Shown: piece by piece, positions 50,825-58,874 of the stretch
Numbering within the stretch: position 1 is the stretch's first letter
Layout: each line of letters opens with the position of its first letter
Assembly (NCBI GenBank): GCA_934466515.1
Contig: CAKSLH010000002.1
Span: 1 to 64,000, forward strand
DNA from: an uncultured Eubacteriales bacterium
GTDB lineage: Bacteria > Bacillota > Clostridia > Oscillospirales > Acutalibacteraceae
Length of the DNA: 64,000 nt
Direction: 5' to 3'
Notes under the pieces: model-generated
What the model saw: the letters and a program-made list of their open reading frames with translations, nothing else
What the model was told of the DNA's origin: nothing
The model's database searches: none
Program-made: the position numbers and the translations under genes

Positions 50825-51784
50825 TTACTCCTTTTCCATATCGGTAATTTTATTTGAAGTCTTTGCTTTTTTGGCGGGGCAATCAATTTTTTCTCCCTTG
50901 CCGAAACCGTATCGGAAGCTAACGGCTTTGGTAGGGCAGGCATGTACGCACATGCCGCAGCGGATGCATTCGGTGTGGTCGGGAGTTTTGGTTACGTCTA
51001 CATCCATACGGCACACCTGTGCGCATTTTCCGCAGGAAACACATTTATGCTTATCTACCTTCATTCCGAGAAGCGACACCTTGTTAAGCAGCGCATAAAA
51101 GGCCCCCAACGGACACAGCCACTTGCAGAACGGACGGTAGAAAAGCACACTCAGCACTATTACCGTGATCAGTATGCCGAGCTTCCACGAAAAGAGCGCT
51201 CCAAGCGCGGCACGGATTCCTGAATTGACGGCGGCGAGAGGTATAGCTCCCTCAAGCACTCCCTGCGGACAAAGATACTTGCAGAAGAAGGGATCTCCCA
51301 TGCCGACATCATTTGTGATGAGCATTGGCAGCAGAACTACCGTAAAAAGCAGAACGGCATATTTTATGCAGTTAAGCGGCTTGAGCTTTTTTGTGGATAG
51401 CTTTTTGGTCGGAATCTTGTGCAGCAGCTCCTGAAACCATCCGAACGGACACAAGAATCCGCAGATAAAGCGTCCGAGCAGAACACCCAAAAGAATGAGA
51501 AATCCTGTGATATAATAGGAAAAGCTGAATTTAGACGAACCTACTACTGCCTGAAAAGAGCCGATTGGGCATGCGCCCGACGCAGCAGGGCAGGAATAGC
51601 AATTAAGTCCGGGCACGCAAACGGCTTTTCCTTTGCCCTGATAAATTCCGCCCTTAAAAAAATTGGGCAGATGAAGATTGGTCAGCAATGCCGCTCCTGC
51701 TTGGATCAGCCCGCGGAAACGTGAAAAAAATCGGGATATGCTGCCTGTTTTCTTGCCGTGTTTTCTTTTATCCAATTCCGACAC
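50825..51784 (-). CDS. membrane 4Fe-4S polyferredoxin (NapH/MauN-like)
   Basis: 319 residues (GTG 51784; TTG 51775 has better ribosome-site spacing). About four transmembrane helices are combined with repeated CxxxCP motifs (CGFLCPFG, CKYLCPQG, CKWLCPLG) and two classic 4Fe-4S clusters in CVSCGKCAQVC and CIRCGMCVHACP near the C-terminus; an N-terminal CYSCPAASGACP adds more. Such proteins move electrons across or along the membrane. It overlaps the small CLECVGIG gene upstream and precedes the TlpA lipoprotein, a recurrent clostridial trio. Confidence 0.9.
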   Translation of the reverse strand: MSELDKRKHGKKTGSISRFFSRFRGLIQAGAALLTNLHLPNFFKGGIYQGKGKAVCVPGLNCYSCPAASGACPIGSFQAVVGSSKFSFSYYITGFLILLGVLLGRFICGFLCPFGWFQELLHKIPTKKLSTKKLKPLNCIKYAVLLFTVVLLPMLITNDVGMGDPFFCKYLCPQGVLEGAIPLAAVNSGIRAALGALFSWKLGILITVIVLSVLFYRPFCKWLCPLGAFYALLNKVSLLGMKVDKHKCVSCGKCAQVCRMDVDVTKTPDHTECIRCGMCVHACPTKAVSFRYGFGKGEKIDCPAKKAKTSNKITDMEKE

Positions 51785-51914
51785 ACTCCAAACACAGCCT
51801 TATAGCCTTGCTTAGCACGGTATCTGCCTCTCCGCGTAATGCTCCCCAGCATAGCATCGCGGCACCGCAGATAAGAAGCGCTGCCTGAAATACGGTTTTT
51901 TTCGATCGAATCAA
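51768..51914 (-). CDS. CD1871A-family CXXC small membrane protein
   Basis: 48 residues from TTG 51914 (AAAGGGG 8 bases upstream; GTG 51923 is an alternative). One transmembrane helix (VFQAALLICGAAMLCWGAL) is followed by GEADTVLSKAIRLCLECVGIG, the exact C-terminal signature of the CD1871A family, which pairs two cysteines at the membrane face. It is first in the operon, overlapping the polyferredoxin gene. It is likely a thiol partner in the same electron path; the function is not established. Confidence 0.85.
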   Translation of the reverse strand: MIRSKKTVFQAALLICGAAMLCWGALRGEADTVLSKAIRLCLECVGIG

Positions 51915-51942
51915 TTCGGTCACCCCTTTCTTTTGTGCCTTC

Positions 51943-51973
51943 ATTGTAGCACAGAGGGTATAAAATTTCTGTT
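51943..51973 (-). promoter_or_regulatory. extended -10 promoter of the redox operon
   Basis: On the minus strand TGCTACAAT (TG-extended -10, TACAAT at 51948-51943) lies 29 bases before the CD1871A-like start. No good -35 box is visible at 17 bases, which is common for extended -10 promoters and for activated promoters. Confidence 0.45.
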
Positions 51974-52017
51974 AAGAACAAAAATTTAACAAAAATTTTA
52001 TTTCAGTGTGGTATAAT
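51972..52017 (+). promoter_or_regulatory. promoter region of the two-component system with TTAA direct repeats
   Basis: TATAAT lies at 52012-52017, 42 bases before the response regulator start. Upstream are two TTAA-based direct repeats (TTAAGAACA at 51972 and TTAACAAAAA at 51986), the sort of tandem site OmpR-type regulators use. They lie between this promoter and the divergent redox operon, so one regulator could serve both. Confidence 0.45.
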
Positions 52018-52059
52018 AAAACAGTCAAGGAGCCGGAAAAACAAAATAAGGAGATTTCT

Positions 52060-52737
52060 ATGCATATTTTAGTTGTTGAAGACGAACGCTCGATTTGCGA
52101 GATGATTGTACGCAGTCTCAGGCGTCTCGCTTACAGCGTAGACTTTTGCTATGACGGTGACAAAGCGATTGAACTGATAGGGGTTGAGCATTATGATCTG
52201 GTACTACTGGATCTGAATCTGCCCTGTGCGGACGGAATGACGGTGCTAAGAACACTGCGTCAAAACGACAGAGACACAAAGGTGTTGATTTTGTCAGCCC
52301 GCAGTGAAGTCAGCGACAAGGTGGAGGGATTGGACGCCGGTGCAAACGATTATCTGGCAAAACCCTTTCATTTGGAAGAATTGGAGGCAAGGATACGCAG
52401 TCTTACCAGAAGGCAGTTTACCCAAAATGATGTGATCCTGACCTGCGGCAGACTTTCCTTTGACAGCAAGGCCAGAACCGCAGCGGCTGACGGACATGAA
52501 CTGTCACTTACACGGAAAGAAATCGGAATACTCGAATATCTGCTGCTGAATCAGGGACGCCCCGTCAGTCAGGAGGAGCTTATTGACCATGTATGGGATA
52601 ACAGCGTGGATAATTTCAGTAATTCGATCAGAGTACATATTTCCGCATTGAGGAAGAAGCTGCGTGCAGCACTCGGCTATGATCCCATTCGCAACCGAAT
52701 CGGCGAAGGCTATGTTATGGAGGAAGAAAAATCGTGA
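52060..52737 (+). CDS. OmpR/PhoB-family response regulator
   Basis: 225 residues from ATG 52060 with AAGGAG 7 bases before; the longer frame from 52006 would start inside the promoter. The receiver domain covers residues 1-115: acidic pocket EDE near 8, phospho-acceptor Asp in LVLLDLNLP near 51, Lys in LAKPFH near 101. The winged-helix DNA-binding domain follows (LTRKEIGILEYLL, then SIRVHISALRKKL). It overlaps the kinase gene by 4 bases (GTGA). Confidence 0.96.
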   Translation: MHILVVEDERSICEMIVRSLRRLAYSVDFCYDGDKAIELIGVEHYDLVLLDLNLPCADGMTVLRTLRQNDRDTKVLILSARSEVSDKVEGLDAGANDYLAKPFHLEELEARIRSLTRRQFTQNDVILTCGRLSFDSKARTAAADGHELSLTRKEIGILEYLLLNQGRPVSQEELIDHVWDNSVDNFSNSIRVHISALRKKLRAALGYDPIRNRIGEGYVMEEEKS

Positions 52738-53876
52738 AAAGGCTGTCTCTGCAATGGCGCATTACTCTGATGACCGCGCTTCTTATCGGTCTGACCTGTA
52801 TTTTTATGAATGTCCTGATTGGCTGTTCCGGAAGGCACTATATGGATTCTATAGGCTCCTACATCACGGGTTACGGAGATACTGACAGAGAAGAACCCGA
52901 TTTTTTCGATCCGGCACGCAAAAAGCTGGACCATGAGCTGACTATCGTAATTCACGGGGCGCAGGAATCCTTTATTACTACCAATTGGTATATTACGGCG
53001 GCGGTAACACTTCTCGGCGGTGTGCTTGCGTATTTTTTAAGCGGGCATGCGCTTAAGCCCTTGCGCACGTTTACATCTCAGGTGGAAAGGGTTCAGCCGA
53101 ATAATCTGACAGATATGAAGATTACCGAAGAGGTCCTGCCGGAATTCCGACAGTTCGGCAGGTCTTTCAATCAGATGCTCGACCGTCTTGATGAGGGCTT
53201 TACCGCACAGCGTCAGTTCGCCGGAAATGCCGCCCATGAGCTGCGTACTCCGCTTACACTTATGCAGGCGCAGCTTGAGCTGTTTTCAGCGGAACATCCT
53301 GAGGTGCTGCCGGAAACTGCGGACTTTCTTCGCTTGCTGCGTGAGCAGACCGAACGGATGACGCAAATGACAAAAACCCTGCTTGAGATGAGTGAGCTTC
53401 GGACGGTAGCTTGTACCGACCGTATAGAGTTAGGGCCTATGGCAGAGGAAATCCTCGCCGACCTTGCTCCGCTTGCAGAAAAAAAGGGGATTATCCTTGA
53501 AAACAGCGGCGACGGTATTATAACCGGCAGCGATACGCTGATTTACCGCATGCTCTACAATTTGACCGAAAATGCAATACGATATAACCGTCCTGACGGG
53601 ATGGTGCGTATTACGGTAACAGACGAAGACGGCCGCCTTGTTATCAGGGTTGCGGATACCGGCTGCGGCATACCCGAACAATACAAAGACAGCATTTTTC
53701 AGCCCTTTTTCCGTGTAGACAAATCCCGAAGCAGGGAAAACGGCGGTGTTGGGCTCGGACTGTCTTTAGTATGGGAAATCGTCGCGTTGCACGGCGGAGA
53801 AATCAGTGTGGAGGAAAGCTCGGAAAAGGGAATGACGATAGCTGTTAAGTTTCCCGCAGATACATTTACGAATTAA
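52734..53876 (+). CDS. sensor histidine kinase
   Basis: 380 residues, GTG start inside the regulator's stop. Two transmembrane helices (residues 9-28 and about 83-105) bracket a short extracytoplasmic loop of about 55 residues. A HAMP domain follows, then the H box HELRTPLTL, the N box NLTENAIRYN and the G boxes VADTGCGIP and GGVGLGLSLV. The signal is unknown; the divergent redox operon suggests a link to envelope thiol or redox state, as inference. Confidence 0.95.
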   Translation: MKRLSLQWRITLMTALLIGLTCIFMNVLIGCSGRHYMDSIGSYITGYGDTDREEPDFFDPARKKLDHELTIVIHGAQESFITTNWYITAAVTLLGGVLAYFLSGHALKPLRTFTSQVERVQPNNLTDMKITEEVLPEFRQFGRSFNQMLDRLDEGFTAQRQFAGNAAHELRTPLTLMQAQLELFSAEHPEVLPETADFLRLLREQTERMTQMTKTLLEMSELRTVACTDRIELGPMAEEILADLAPLAEKKGIILENSGDGIITGSDTLIYRMLYNLTENAIRYNRPDGMVRITVTDEDGRLVIRVADTGCGIPEQYKDSIFQPFFRVDKSRSRENGGVGLGLSLVWEIVALHGGEISVEESSEKGMTIAVKFPADTFTN

Positions 53877-53888
53877 CGGAGGTTATTT

Positions 53889-54404
53889 ATGAAAACGCTA
53901 ATTGTTATTGACGTACAAAATGATTTTGTCACAGGGGCGCTCGGCACAAAAGAAGCGGTTGCCGTTTTGCCGAATATCAAAAAGAAAATCGACGCATATC
54001 TTGTCTCAGGAAATGAGGTAATTTTCACACGTGACACACACGGTGAAAACTATCTTAAAACCAATGAGGGCAGGCATCTGCCCGTAATTCACTGCATTAA
54101 AGGAACGGAAGGCTGGCAGATTGTAAAGGAAATCGACTGCCCCGGATGCGAACATATTGACAAGCCTTCCTTCGGTTATACCGATTGGGCAGGTCTTTTC
54201 AAGGACAGAAAAATGACTGAAATCGAAATTGTCGGCTTGTGTACCGATATCTGTGTGATATCCAATGCGCTGATATTAAAAGCGGTTTTCCCCGAAACAG
54301 ATATAACCGTTGATGCAAGCTGCTGCGCGGGAGTTACGCCCCAAGCGCATAAAGCGGCGCTGCTTGCCATGAAATCTTGTCAGGTAAATGTTATCGGAGA
54401 ATGA
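53889..54404 (+). CDS. isochorismatase-family cysteine hydrolase, nicotinamidase-like
   Basis: 171 residues. Catalytic Asp in VIDVQNDF (residue 8), metal-type Asp/His in RDTHGENY, and the nucleophile Cys in VGLCTDICVISNAL, with IKGTEGW in the middle. This set matches nicotinamidases (PncA-type), which recycle nicotinamide to nicotinate, but other amidases of the family cannot be excluded. It lies 12 bases after the kinase gene with GGAGG before ATG, so it is co-transcribed with the two-component system. Confidence 0.9.
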   Translation: MKTLIVIDVQNDFVTGALGTKEAVAVLPNIKKKIDAYLVSGNEVIFTRDTHGENYLKTNEGRHLPVIHCIKGTEGWQIVKEIDCPGCEHIDKPSFGYTDWAGLFKDRKMTEIEIVGLCTDICVISNALILKAVFPETDITVDASCCAGVTPQAHKAALLAMKSCQVNVIGE

Positions 54405-54495
54405 TTTAATTTCCGGTAAACAGCATCGGCGACATAAAAGCTTTGAAATTTAAAAAACGCGTAAATTTCGTTTTTATGATTTTTTGCAAGTAAAG

Positions 54496-54529
54496 TTCAG
54501 AGGCAAGGTCTTTTGACCTTGCCTCTGAA
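54496..54529. terminator. bidirectional terminator
   Basis: TTCAGAGGCAAGGTC (54496-54510) pairs perfectly with GACCTTGCCTCTGAA (54515-54529) around TTTT. It lies between the plus-strand hydrolase gene and the converging RsiV-like gene and should stop both. Confidence 0.9.
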
Positions 54530-54532
54530 AAT

Positions 54533-55414
54533 TTATCTATACTCGGGTTTCAGAATGTTTGATATATCCTCTTTTTTTATTACAAACTCCGGAGTACCCA
54601 TGCTTCCCGGAGCAACCTCGTATTTGTCAAAGACGATAACAAGATTGCCGTCTTTATCCCAATAGAAATTATGCTTGTCGTCAAGCGTCACAAAATCCTG
54701 ACCGATTTCCGCGTTTTCAACCCAATATATTTTATTACTGTCTTTTGCCATTATTTCTTTCATCTGTTTACGGAGGTTTTCTGCCAAAACAGCGGCAAAG
54801 TTATCCGCGGCAAACAGATCCTTAAGTTCCGCAATTTTGCCTTTGACTTTATCAATATGATAGAATCTGTAATAAGTATTGCTGCTTCCGGCCGCCTCAT
54901 GGACGCGAATTTTCAGTGTGAACCATTTTTCCGTGTTTGTAACTACCTCATAATCCACATAAATACCGCTATGCCCTTCGTTGCCGATCTCTTTTAATTC
55001 CTCGTTAAACCGATCGGCAAGGAGCTTTGTTAATTCGTCGACGTCTTTATTGATGAAATCGGCTGCCGAACTTTCATTGTCCTCGATTTTAGGGACCTCT
55101 ATATTCATTTCATGATAATCGTCGGAATAGAAATAATTGCGGATGGTAACCACCTTAACAATGCCGCCGATAACAGGGATTTTTTCTAAAGTCCTTGCGT
55201 ACACGGCGCTGCAATTCGGAAGAACCACAAGAATCAAAAATACAAAACAAGCCGCTATTGCTGCTGCTTTGGGGAATATTCTGAATTTAATAACTTTGTT
55301 TTCCTTTTCAGGCAATGCGGAAATACTTTGATCAATTCGCAATTTGACGCTGTCGGGAACCGAAAGGTTTTCTTTGCCGGCTTTTTCTTTTAAATATTTA
55401 TCAAATTCATTCAT
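54533..55414 (-). CDS. rsiV: RsiV-like anti-sigma factor (DUF3298 extracytoplasmic domain)
   Basis: 293 residues with type II topology: a cytosolic N-terminus of about 45 residues, one transmembrane helix (AAIAACFVFLILVVLPNC, 50-67) and a large outer domain with the DUF3298 pattern (FNEELKEIG, YYRFYHIDKVKGKIAELKDLF, NLVIVFDKYEVAPGSMG). RsiV of Bacillus binds lysozyme directly and is then cleaved to free SigV. It overlaps the sigma gene by ATGA, so the pair is made together. The lysozyme ligand is inference from the family. Confidence 0.87.
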   Translation of the reverse strand: MNEFDKYLKEKAGKENLSVPDSVKLRIDQSISALPEKENKVIKFRIFPKAAAIAACFVFLILVVLPNCSAVYARTLEKIPVIGGIVKVVTIRNYFYSDDYHEMNIEVPKIEDNESSAADFINKDVDELTKLLADRFNEELKEIGNEGHSGIYVDYEVVTNTEKWFTLKIRVHEAAGSSNTYYRFYHIDKVKGKIAELKDLFAADNFAAVLAENLRKQMKEIMAKDSNKIYWVENAEIGQDFVTLDDKHNFYWDKDGNLVIVFDKYEVAPGSMGTPEFVIKKEDISNILKPEYR

Positions 55415-55887
55415 TTTACGAAATCCTCCTTCAATAATTCCCGTAACTGCTTTCTTGCACGGGATAATTGCTGTTTAACCGCAATCACTGAGGTATCGGT
55501 TATTTTCGAAATTTCGCTGATTGAAAGATCTTCATAGTAATATAATATCGTTACTGTTCTGTACGGTTGATTAAGGCTTTTAACCGTCTGCCATAATGTA
55601 AGCTTTGTTTCAATATCGTTTTCGACGCCGATATCAGTTTCTTGAGCGGAAACTGTTTTTGCGTTTTTTCGTATGTATTCTACTGCGGTGTTGTGAATTA
55701 TCTTCAGCAGCCATGGCTTAAAGGCTTTTTCACTTTTTAAGGCGTCAATGCTTTTATAAGCCCTTAGTATCGCTTCGCCGATTACATCGGCAGCGTCCGC
55801 CTCATTTCGGACCAACGAAAAGGCAAGGTAATACATTGCTTTTTCGTGGAGCTTTATCAACCCGCAGAATGTCTCCTTATCAATCAA
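55411..55887 (-). CDS. sigV: ECF sigma factor, SigV-like
   Basis: 158 residues from TTG 55887, which overlaps the upstream TGA as TTGA and has AAGGAG 8 bases before; the longer frame to 55941 lies inside the SGNH gene. Region 2 (LIKLHEKAMYYLAFSLVRNE, then AFKPWLLKIIHNTAVEYIRK) and region 4 (QPYRTVTILYYYEDLSISEI, then VKQQLSRARKQLRELL) are clear. It should direct RNA polymerase to envelope-stress genes, including this operon. Confidence 0.9.
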   Translation of the reverse strand: MIDKETFCGLIKLHEKAMYYLAFSLVRNEADAADVIGEAILRAYKSIDALKSEKAFKPWLLKIIHNTAVEYIRKNAKTVSAQETDIGVENDIETKLTLWQTVKSLNQPYRTVTILYYYEDLSISEISKITDTSVIAVKQQLSRARKQLRELLKEDFVK

Positions 55888-56708
55888 GCTTGCCGCTCCT
55901 TCTTTATTTTTACGGTTTCTTTGCAAATCCATTCTCCCCATTCCTTGTAATACTTGGCATAGAGATGTGCATTGTCAGCCGTTTTATCGGAAGACAGATT
56001 TCCGTCTTTATCATCAAATAAAGGGTTTACATCTAAATAAAATATGTTTTTGCCGTTTGCGAATTTTGATAATTCAGAATTTAATCTGTCAATGTTTTTG
56101 TTGTTAATATAGCCGTCACTGTCGTTTCTCTTTTTTGAAACATGCAGGTTAGCCTGTATAAATATGGAGGTATCCGGCTGCTTTTCTCTGATAAAGCGGA
56201 TTAAATCGCCGTATTTGTTTAGGATACTTTTAAATTCGTATCCCAACTCATTTATACCGAGCATAATATATATTTTACCATATTTTTTATTGGACAGCAA
56301 CTCTTCAAGCGTTACTTTGCCGACGGCAGGTACAGAAACACGGTTCTTCTTAATGTCAAAAACATTCATACCCGTGCCGCAAAAGAAATTGGCTTCATTT
56401 AACCCGCCGTATTCCATCATTCCTACCGTTCGGGAATCTCCGATAAAAAGCGCATCCGCCATGGATGAGGACTGAACAAAGCCGTTTTCGGAAACATTTG
56501 TTTTGGTATCGGCTTTGTCAGAGCTTTCTGTTTGCGACGAAGATGAGAGCGGTTCGGAAGCGGAATTGCCGTTATCAGACTTGTCATTATAAGATGAGTT
56601 TATCGGTTTTCCGCTTTCGGCTTTATTGCCTTTACAGGAAGCAAAAGGGAAAACGAGCAAAGCGGAAAGAGCAAAAATCAATAAAATGTTTCTTGTTGTT
56701 TTTTTCAT
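55884..56708 (-). CDS. SGNH/GDSL-like lipoprotein, probable partner of the acyltransferase
   Basis: 274 residues. The lipoprotein signal ends FASC, followed by a Ser/Lys/Asp-rich linker and an SGNH-hydrolase fold: block I LFIGDSRTVG (Ser near 98), block III MLGINELG, and the Asp-x-x-His pair in DNAHLYAKYY near 250. In PatA/PatB, OatA and DltD-type systems such proteins transfer or remove acyl groups on cell-wall polymers outside the membrane. It follows the MBOAT gene by 12 bases and is coupled to sigV. Confidence 0.85.
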   Translation of the reverse strand: MKKTTRNILLIFALSALLVFPFASCKGNKAESGKPINSSYNDKSDNGNSASEPLSSSSQTESSDKADTKTNVSENGFVQSSSMADALFIGDSRTVGMMEYGGLNEANFFCGTGMNVFDIKKNRVSVPAVGKVTLEELLSNKKYGKIYIMLGINELGYEFKSILNKYGDLIRFIREKQPDTSIFIQANLHVSKKRNDSDGYINNKNIDRLNSELSKFANGKNIFYLDVNPLFDDKDGNLSSDKTADNAHLYAKYYKEWGEWICKETVKIKKERQA

Positions 56709-56720
56709 TATGAATACCTC

Positions 56721-58115
56721 TCAAAATCTGAAATATAAAAACGGATCGTCAAATCCGCGGCAGATACAGTAAAGGCTCCCGATTAAGATAACCGACAGCA
56801 AAGCAATCAAAAGAATTTTACTTTTGATTTTCCTTAATAATTTGTAGGGCAGCGTTGTGGAAAACAGTATTCCGGCAATGAAAAACGGGTAATATTGTCC
56901 CAAATATTTTAGATAATCATACCTGAAAACCGACCATGCACCTTGCCCGAAAAAAGGAAAAAGTCTTGTAAACAAAACCCCCAACTGAGTAATATCGTTT
57001 ACGGCAAAAACCGACCATGTAAGCGGTATCAGAATAATCATATAAATATGTCCCAGCAGTCGGTGCTTATTAAGCAGCCTGCCGGTCCACAGCTTCTCGG
57101 ACAGTATAATCAGAAAAAGGATCAGGCCCCAAAGCAAAAAATTATATCCGGCACCGTGCCATAATCCCGTAAGCAGCCATACAATCAGTAAATTGACTGC
57201 TGTTTTAAGTGTTCCTTTTCGGTTGCCTCCGAGCGGGATATAAACATAGTCCCTGAACCATCTTCCCAAAGTAATATGCCATCTGTGCCAGAACTCGGTC
57301 ATTGTAACACTTATATAAGGGTGATTAAAGTTCTCCGGCAAGGAAAATCCCAGCATCTCTCCGAGGCCCGCCGCCATTAAAGAGTATCCGAAAAAATCAA
57401 AATAAAGCTGAAAAGAAAAAGCGACTGCCGACATCCACGCAAGAGGTGTTGACAAACTGTTAAATCCGATCGCCTGTGCCTGAGCCCAAAGCTTTCCGAG
57501 CGGGTTGGCAAGTAAAACTTTGAGTCCGAGACCGAATATGAATATTCCGATTCCCTGTAAAACATTTTTCAGGGCAGTTTTTCTCAGCTTTAGTCTGTCT
57601 GATATTTCGCTATAGGTTACAATAGGACCGGCGATAAGCTGCGGAAACATTGAAATATAAACGGCAAAATTCGTCAAATTACGCTCTGCCTTGATTTTAC
57701 CTTTGTAAACATCGGCAATATATGAAATGCCCTGAAAAGTGTAAAAGGAAATTCCGATCGGCAGAATTATTTCATTTAATGCAGGAAAACCGTTATAAAA
57801 TTTACCTAATTCGCCAAAAACAAAATTTGCGTACTTAAATATGCAAAGACATATTAAATGAAATCCGACGGTACAGAATAAAATCGTTTTTTTGCGATTC
57901 TGCCGTTTTTCTATAAAAATACCTGCGGTATAATCCGCGGCAATGCTGACAATAAAAAGAAGAAAATGAACAGGAGCATTTATTGTACCCGCAAAATAAA
58001 ATGCAAGACTTCCCGCAAGTAAAACCGCATTTCTGTACCTTTCGGATGTCAGATAATAAACGGTGAAAAATATCGGCATAAAGATTAAAATAAACTGTAA
58101 GCTGCTGAAAACCAT
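56721..58115 (-). CDS. MBOAT-family membrane O-acyltransferase
   Basis: 464 residues, about ten to twelve transmembrane helices. The family's catalytic His lies in LLTGLWHGAGYNFLLWG near residue 325, preceded by EFWHRWHITLGRWFRDYVYIPLGG, as in AlgI, PatA and DltB. It would move acetyl or similar groups across the membrane to the SGNH lipoprotein encoded next. With SigV- and RsiV-like genes in the same operon, O-acetylation of peptidoglycan against lysozyme is the likely role. Confidence 0.93.
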   Translation of the reverse strand: MVFSSLQFILIFMPIFFTVYYLTSERYRNAVLLAGSLAFYFAGTINAPVHFLLFIVSIAADYTAGIFIEKRQNRKKTILFCTVGFHLICLCIFKYANFVFGELGKFYNGFPALNEIILPIGISFYTFQGISYIADVYKGKIKAERNLTNFAVYISMFPQLIAGPIVTYSEISDRLKLRKTALKNVLQGIGIFIFGLGLKVLLANPLGKLWAQAQAIGFNSLSTPLAWMSAVAFSFQLYFDFFGYSLMAAGLGEMLGFSLPENFNHPYISVTMTEFWHRWHITLGRWFRDYVYIPLGGNRKGTLKTAVNLLIVWLLTGLWHGAGYNFLLWGLILFLIILSEKLWTGRLLNKHRLLGHIYMIILIPLTWSVFAVNDITQLGVLFTRLFPFFGQGAWSVFRYDYLKYLGQYYPFFIAGILFSTTLPYKLLRKIKSKILLIALLSVILIGSLYCICRGFDDPFLYFRF

Positions 58116-58148
58116 TTTTGCGCTCCTGATTTTTTTCGTCAGTATTAA

Positions 58149-58175
58149 GACGAACTGAAAATGTAAAAGGTGACA
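58149..58175 (-). promoter_or_regulatory. candidate ECF-sigma promoter of the MBOAT-sigV operon
   Basis: On the minus strand TGTCACC (58175-58169) and CGTC (58152-58149) are 16 bases apart, similar to ECF promoters with an AAC-type -35 and a CGTC -10 (as in SigV and SigM). It lies 34 bases before the MBOAT gene start. If real, it gives an autoregulatory loop. Confidence 0.45.
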
Positions 58176-58254
58176 AAATTTTTCAGAATTCTCAAAACAT
58201 TGCGATGTTTTGCCTCGATCCGGCGAGATATTTGCTAAAATCAGCGAAAATATA

Positions 58255-58283
58255 TTGCGAAAAGAGGAAAAATATGGTATACT
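58255..58283 (+). promoter_or_regulatory. promoter of the small XRE gene
   Basis: TTGCGA (58255-58260) and TATACT (58278-58283) are separated by 17 bases, 53 bases before the XRE start. Confidence 0.6.
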
Positions 58284-58335
58284 GTATTCATCTGTAAGGA
58301 CAAGTTAATAAAAACATTTATACGAGGCGAATAAA

Positions 58336-58572
58336 ATGATCAAACTGTCAATCAGTTATAACAGATTGTGGAAACTGCTGATCGATAAGAAAATGAGCAG
58401 GGCGGATCTGCGCAGAGCGGCGGATATATCTCCTAACACTATGACAAAGCTTCGCCGTGACGAAGAGGTTTCAATGGCTGTTCTTAAAAGAATTTGTGAG
58501 TATTTCGGCTGCAATATCGGCGATATCAGCGATTTTGTGCAAGAAAAAACCACTGACCTAAAGGGCGATTGA
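58336..58572 (+). CDS. small XRE-family (HTH_26-like) regulator
   Basis: 78 residues, made up almost wholly of one Cro/CI-type helix-turn-helix (YNRLWKLLIDKKMSRADLRR, then NTMTKLRRDEEVSMAVLKRI and YFGCNIGDIS). Such mini-regulators are very common in Clostridia as stand-alone repressors or phase regulators. The ATG has GAGGCG upstream. Its targets are unknown, and the neighbours give no clear hint. Confidence 0.88.
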   Translation: MIKLSISYNRLWKLLIDKKMSRADLRRAADISPNTMTKLRRDEEVSMAVLKRICEYFGCNIGDISDFVQEKTTDLKGD

Positions 58573-58824
58573 TTTTTTAAACTTTTTGTGTTGCCGCCAT
58601 AGTGTCGGTAAAAAGATAAAATTAAAATATATAGTATGAACGTTTTGCGGAAGTATAATTAAGGATTTCTCTGAATCGGCTATTATAAAAATAAATCCGC
58701 AGTCGGGAAACAGATACGGCCGGCAACAGCCGAAAGAAGAAAAAAGCCGGAATAAAAACAGAAAAGATAATTCTTTGCAGAACGGCAGAGCTTTATTGAG
58801 TTTGTTTTACTATAAACAGTATTC
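58573..58824 (+). other. intergenic leader-like stretch before DUF1538
   Basis: There is no open frame of note. TATAAT-like boxes occur near 58654 (ttgcggaagtataat has poor -35 spacing), and a purine-rich segment with GCCGGCAACAGCCG can fold near 58720. A long 5' leader RNA for the DUF1538 gene is possible, but no known riboswitch class was recognised. Confidence 0.3.
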
Positions 58825-58874
58825 GGGAGGGAAAATACATAAAACAGCTGTTCAGTAGACTGGGGTCTACATCA

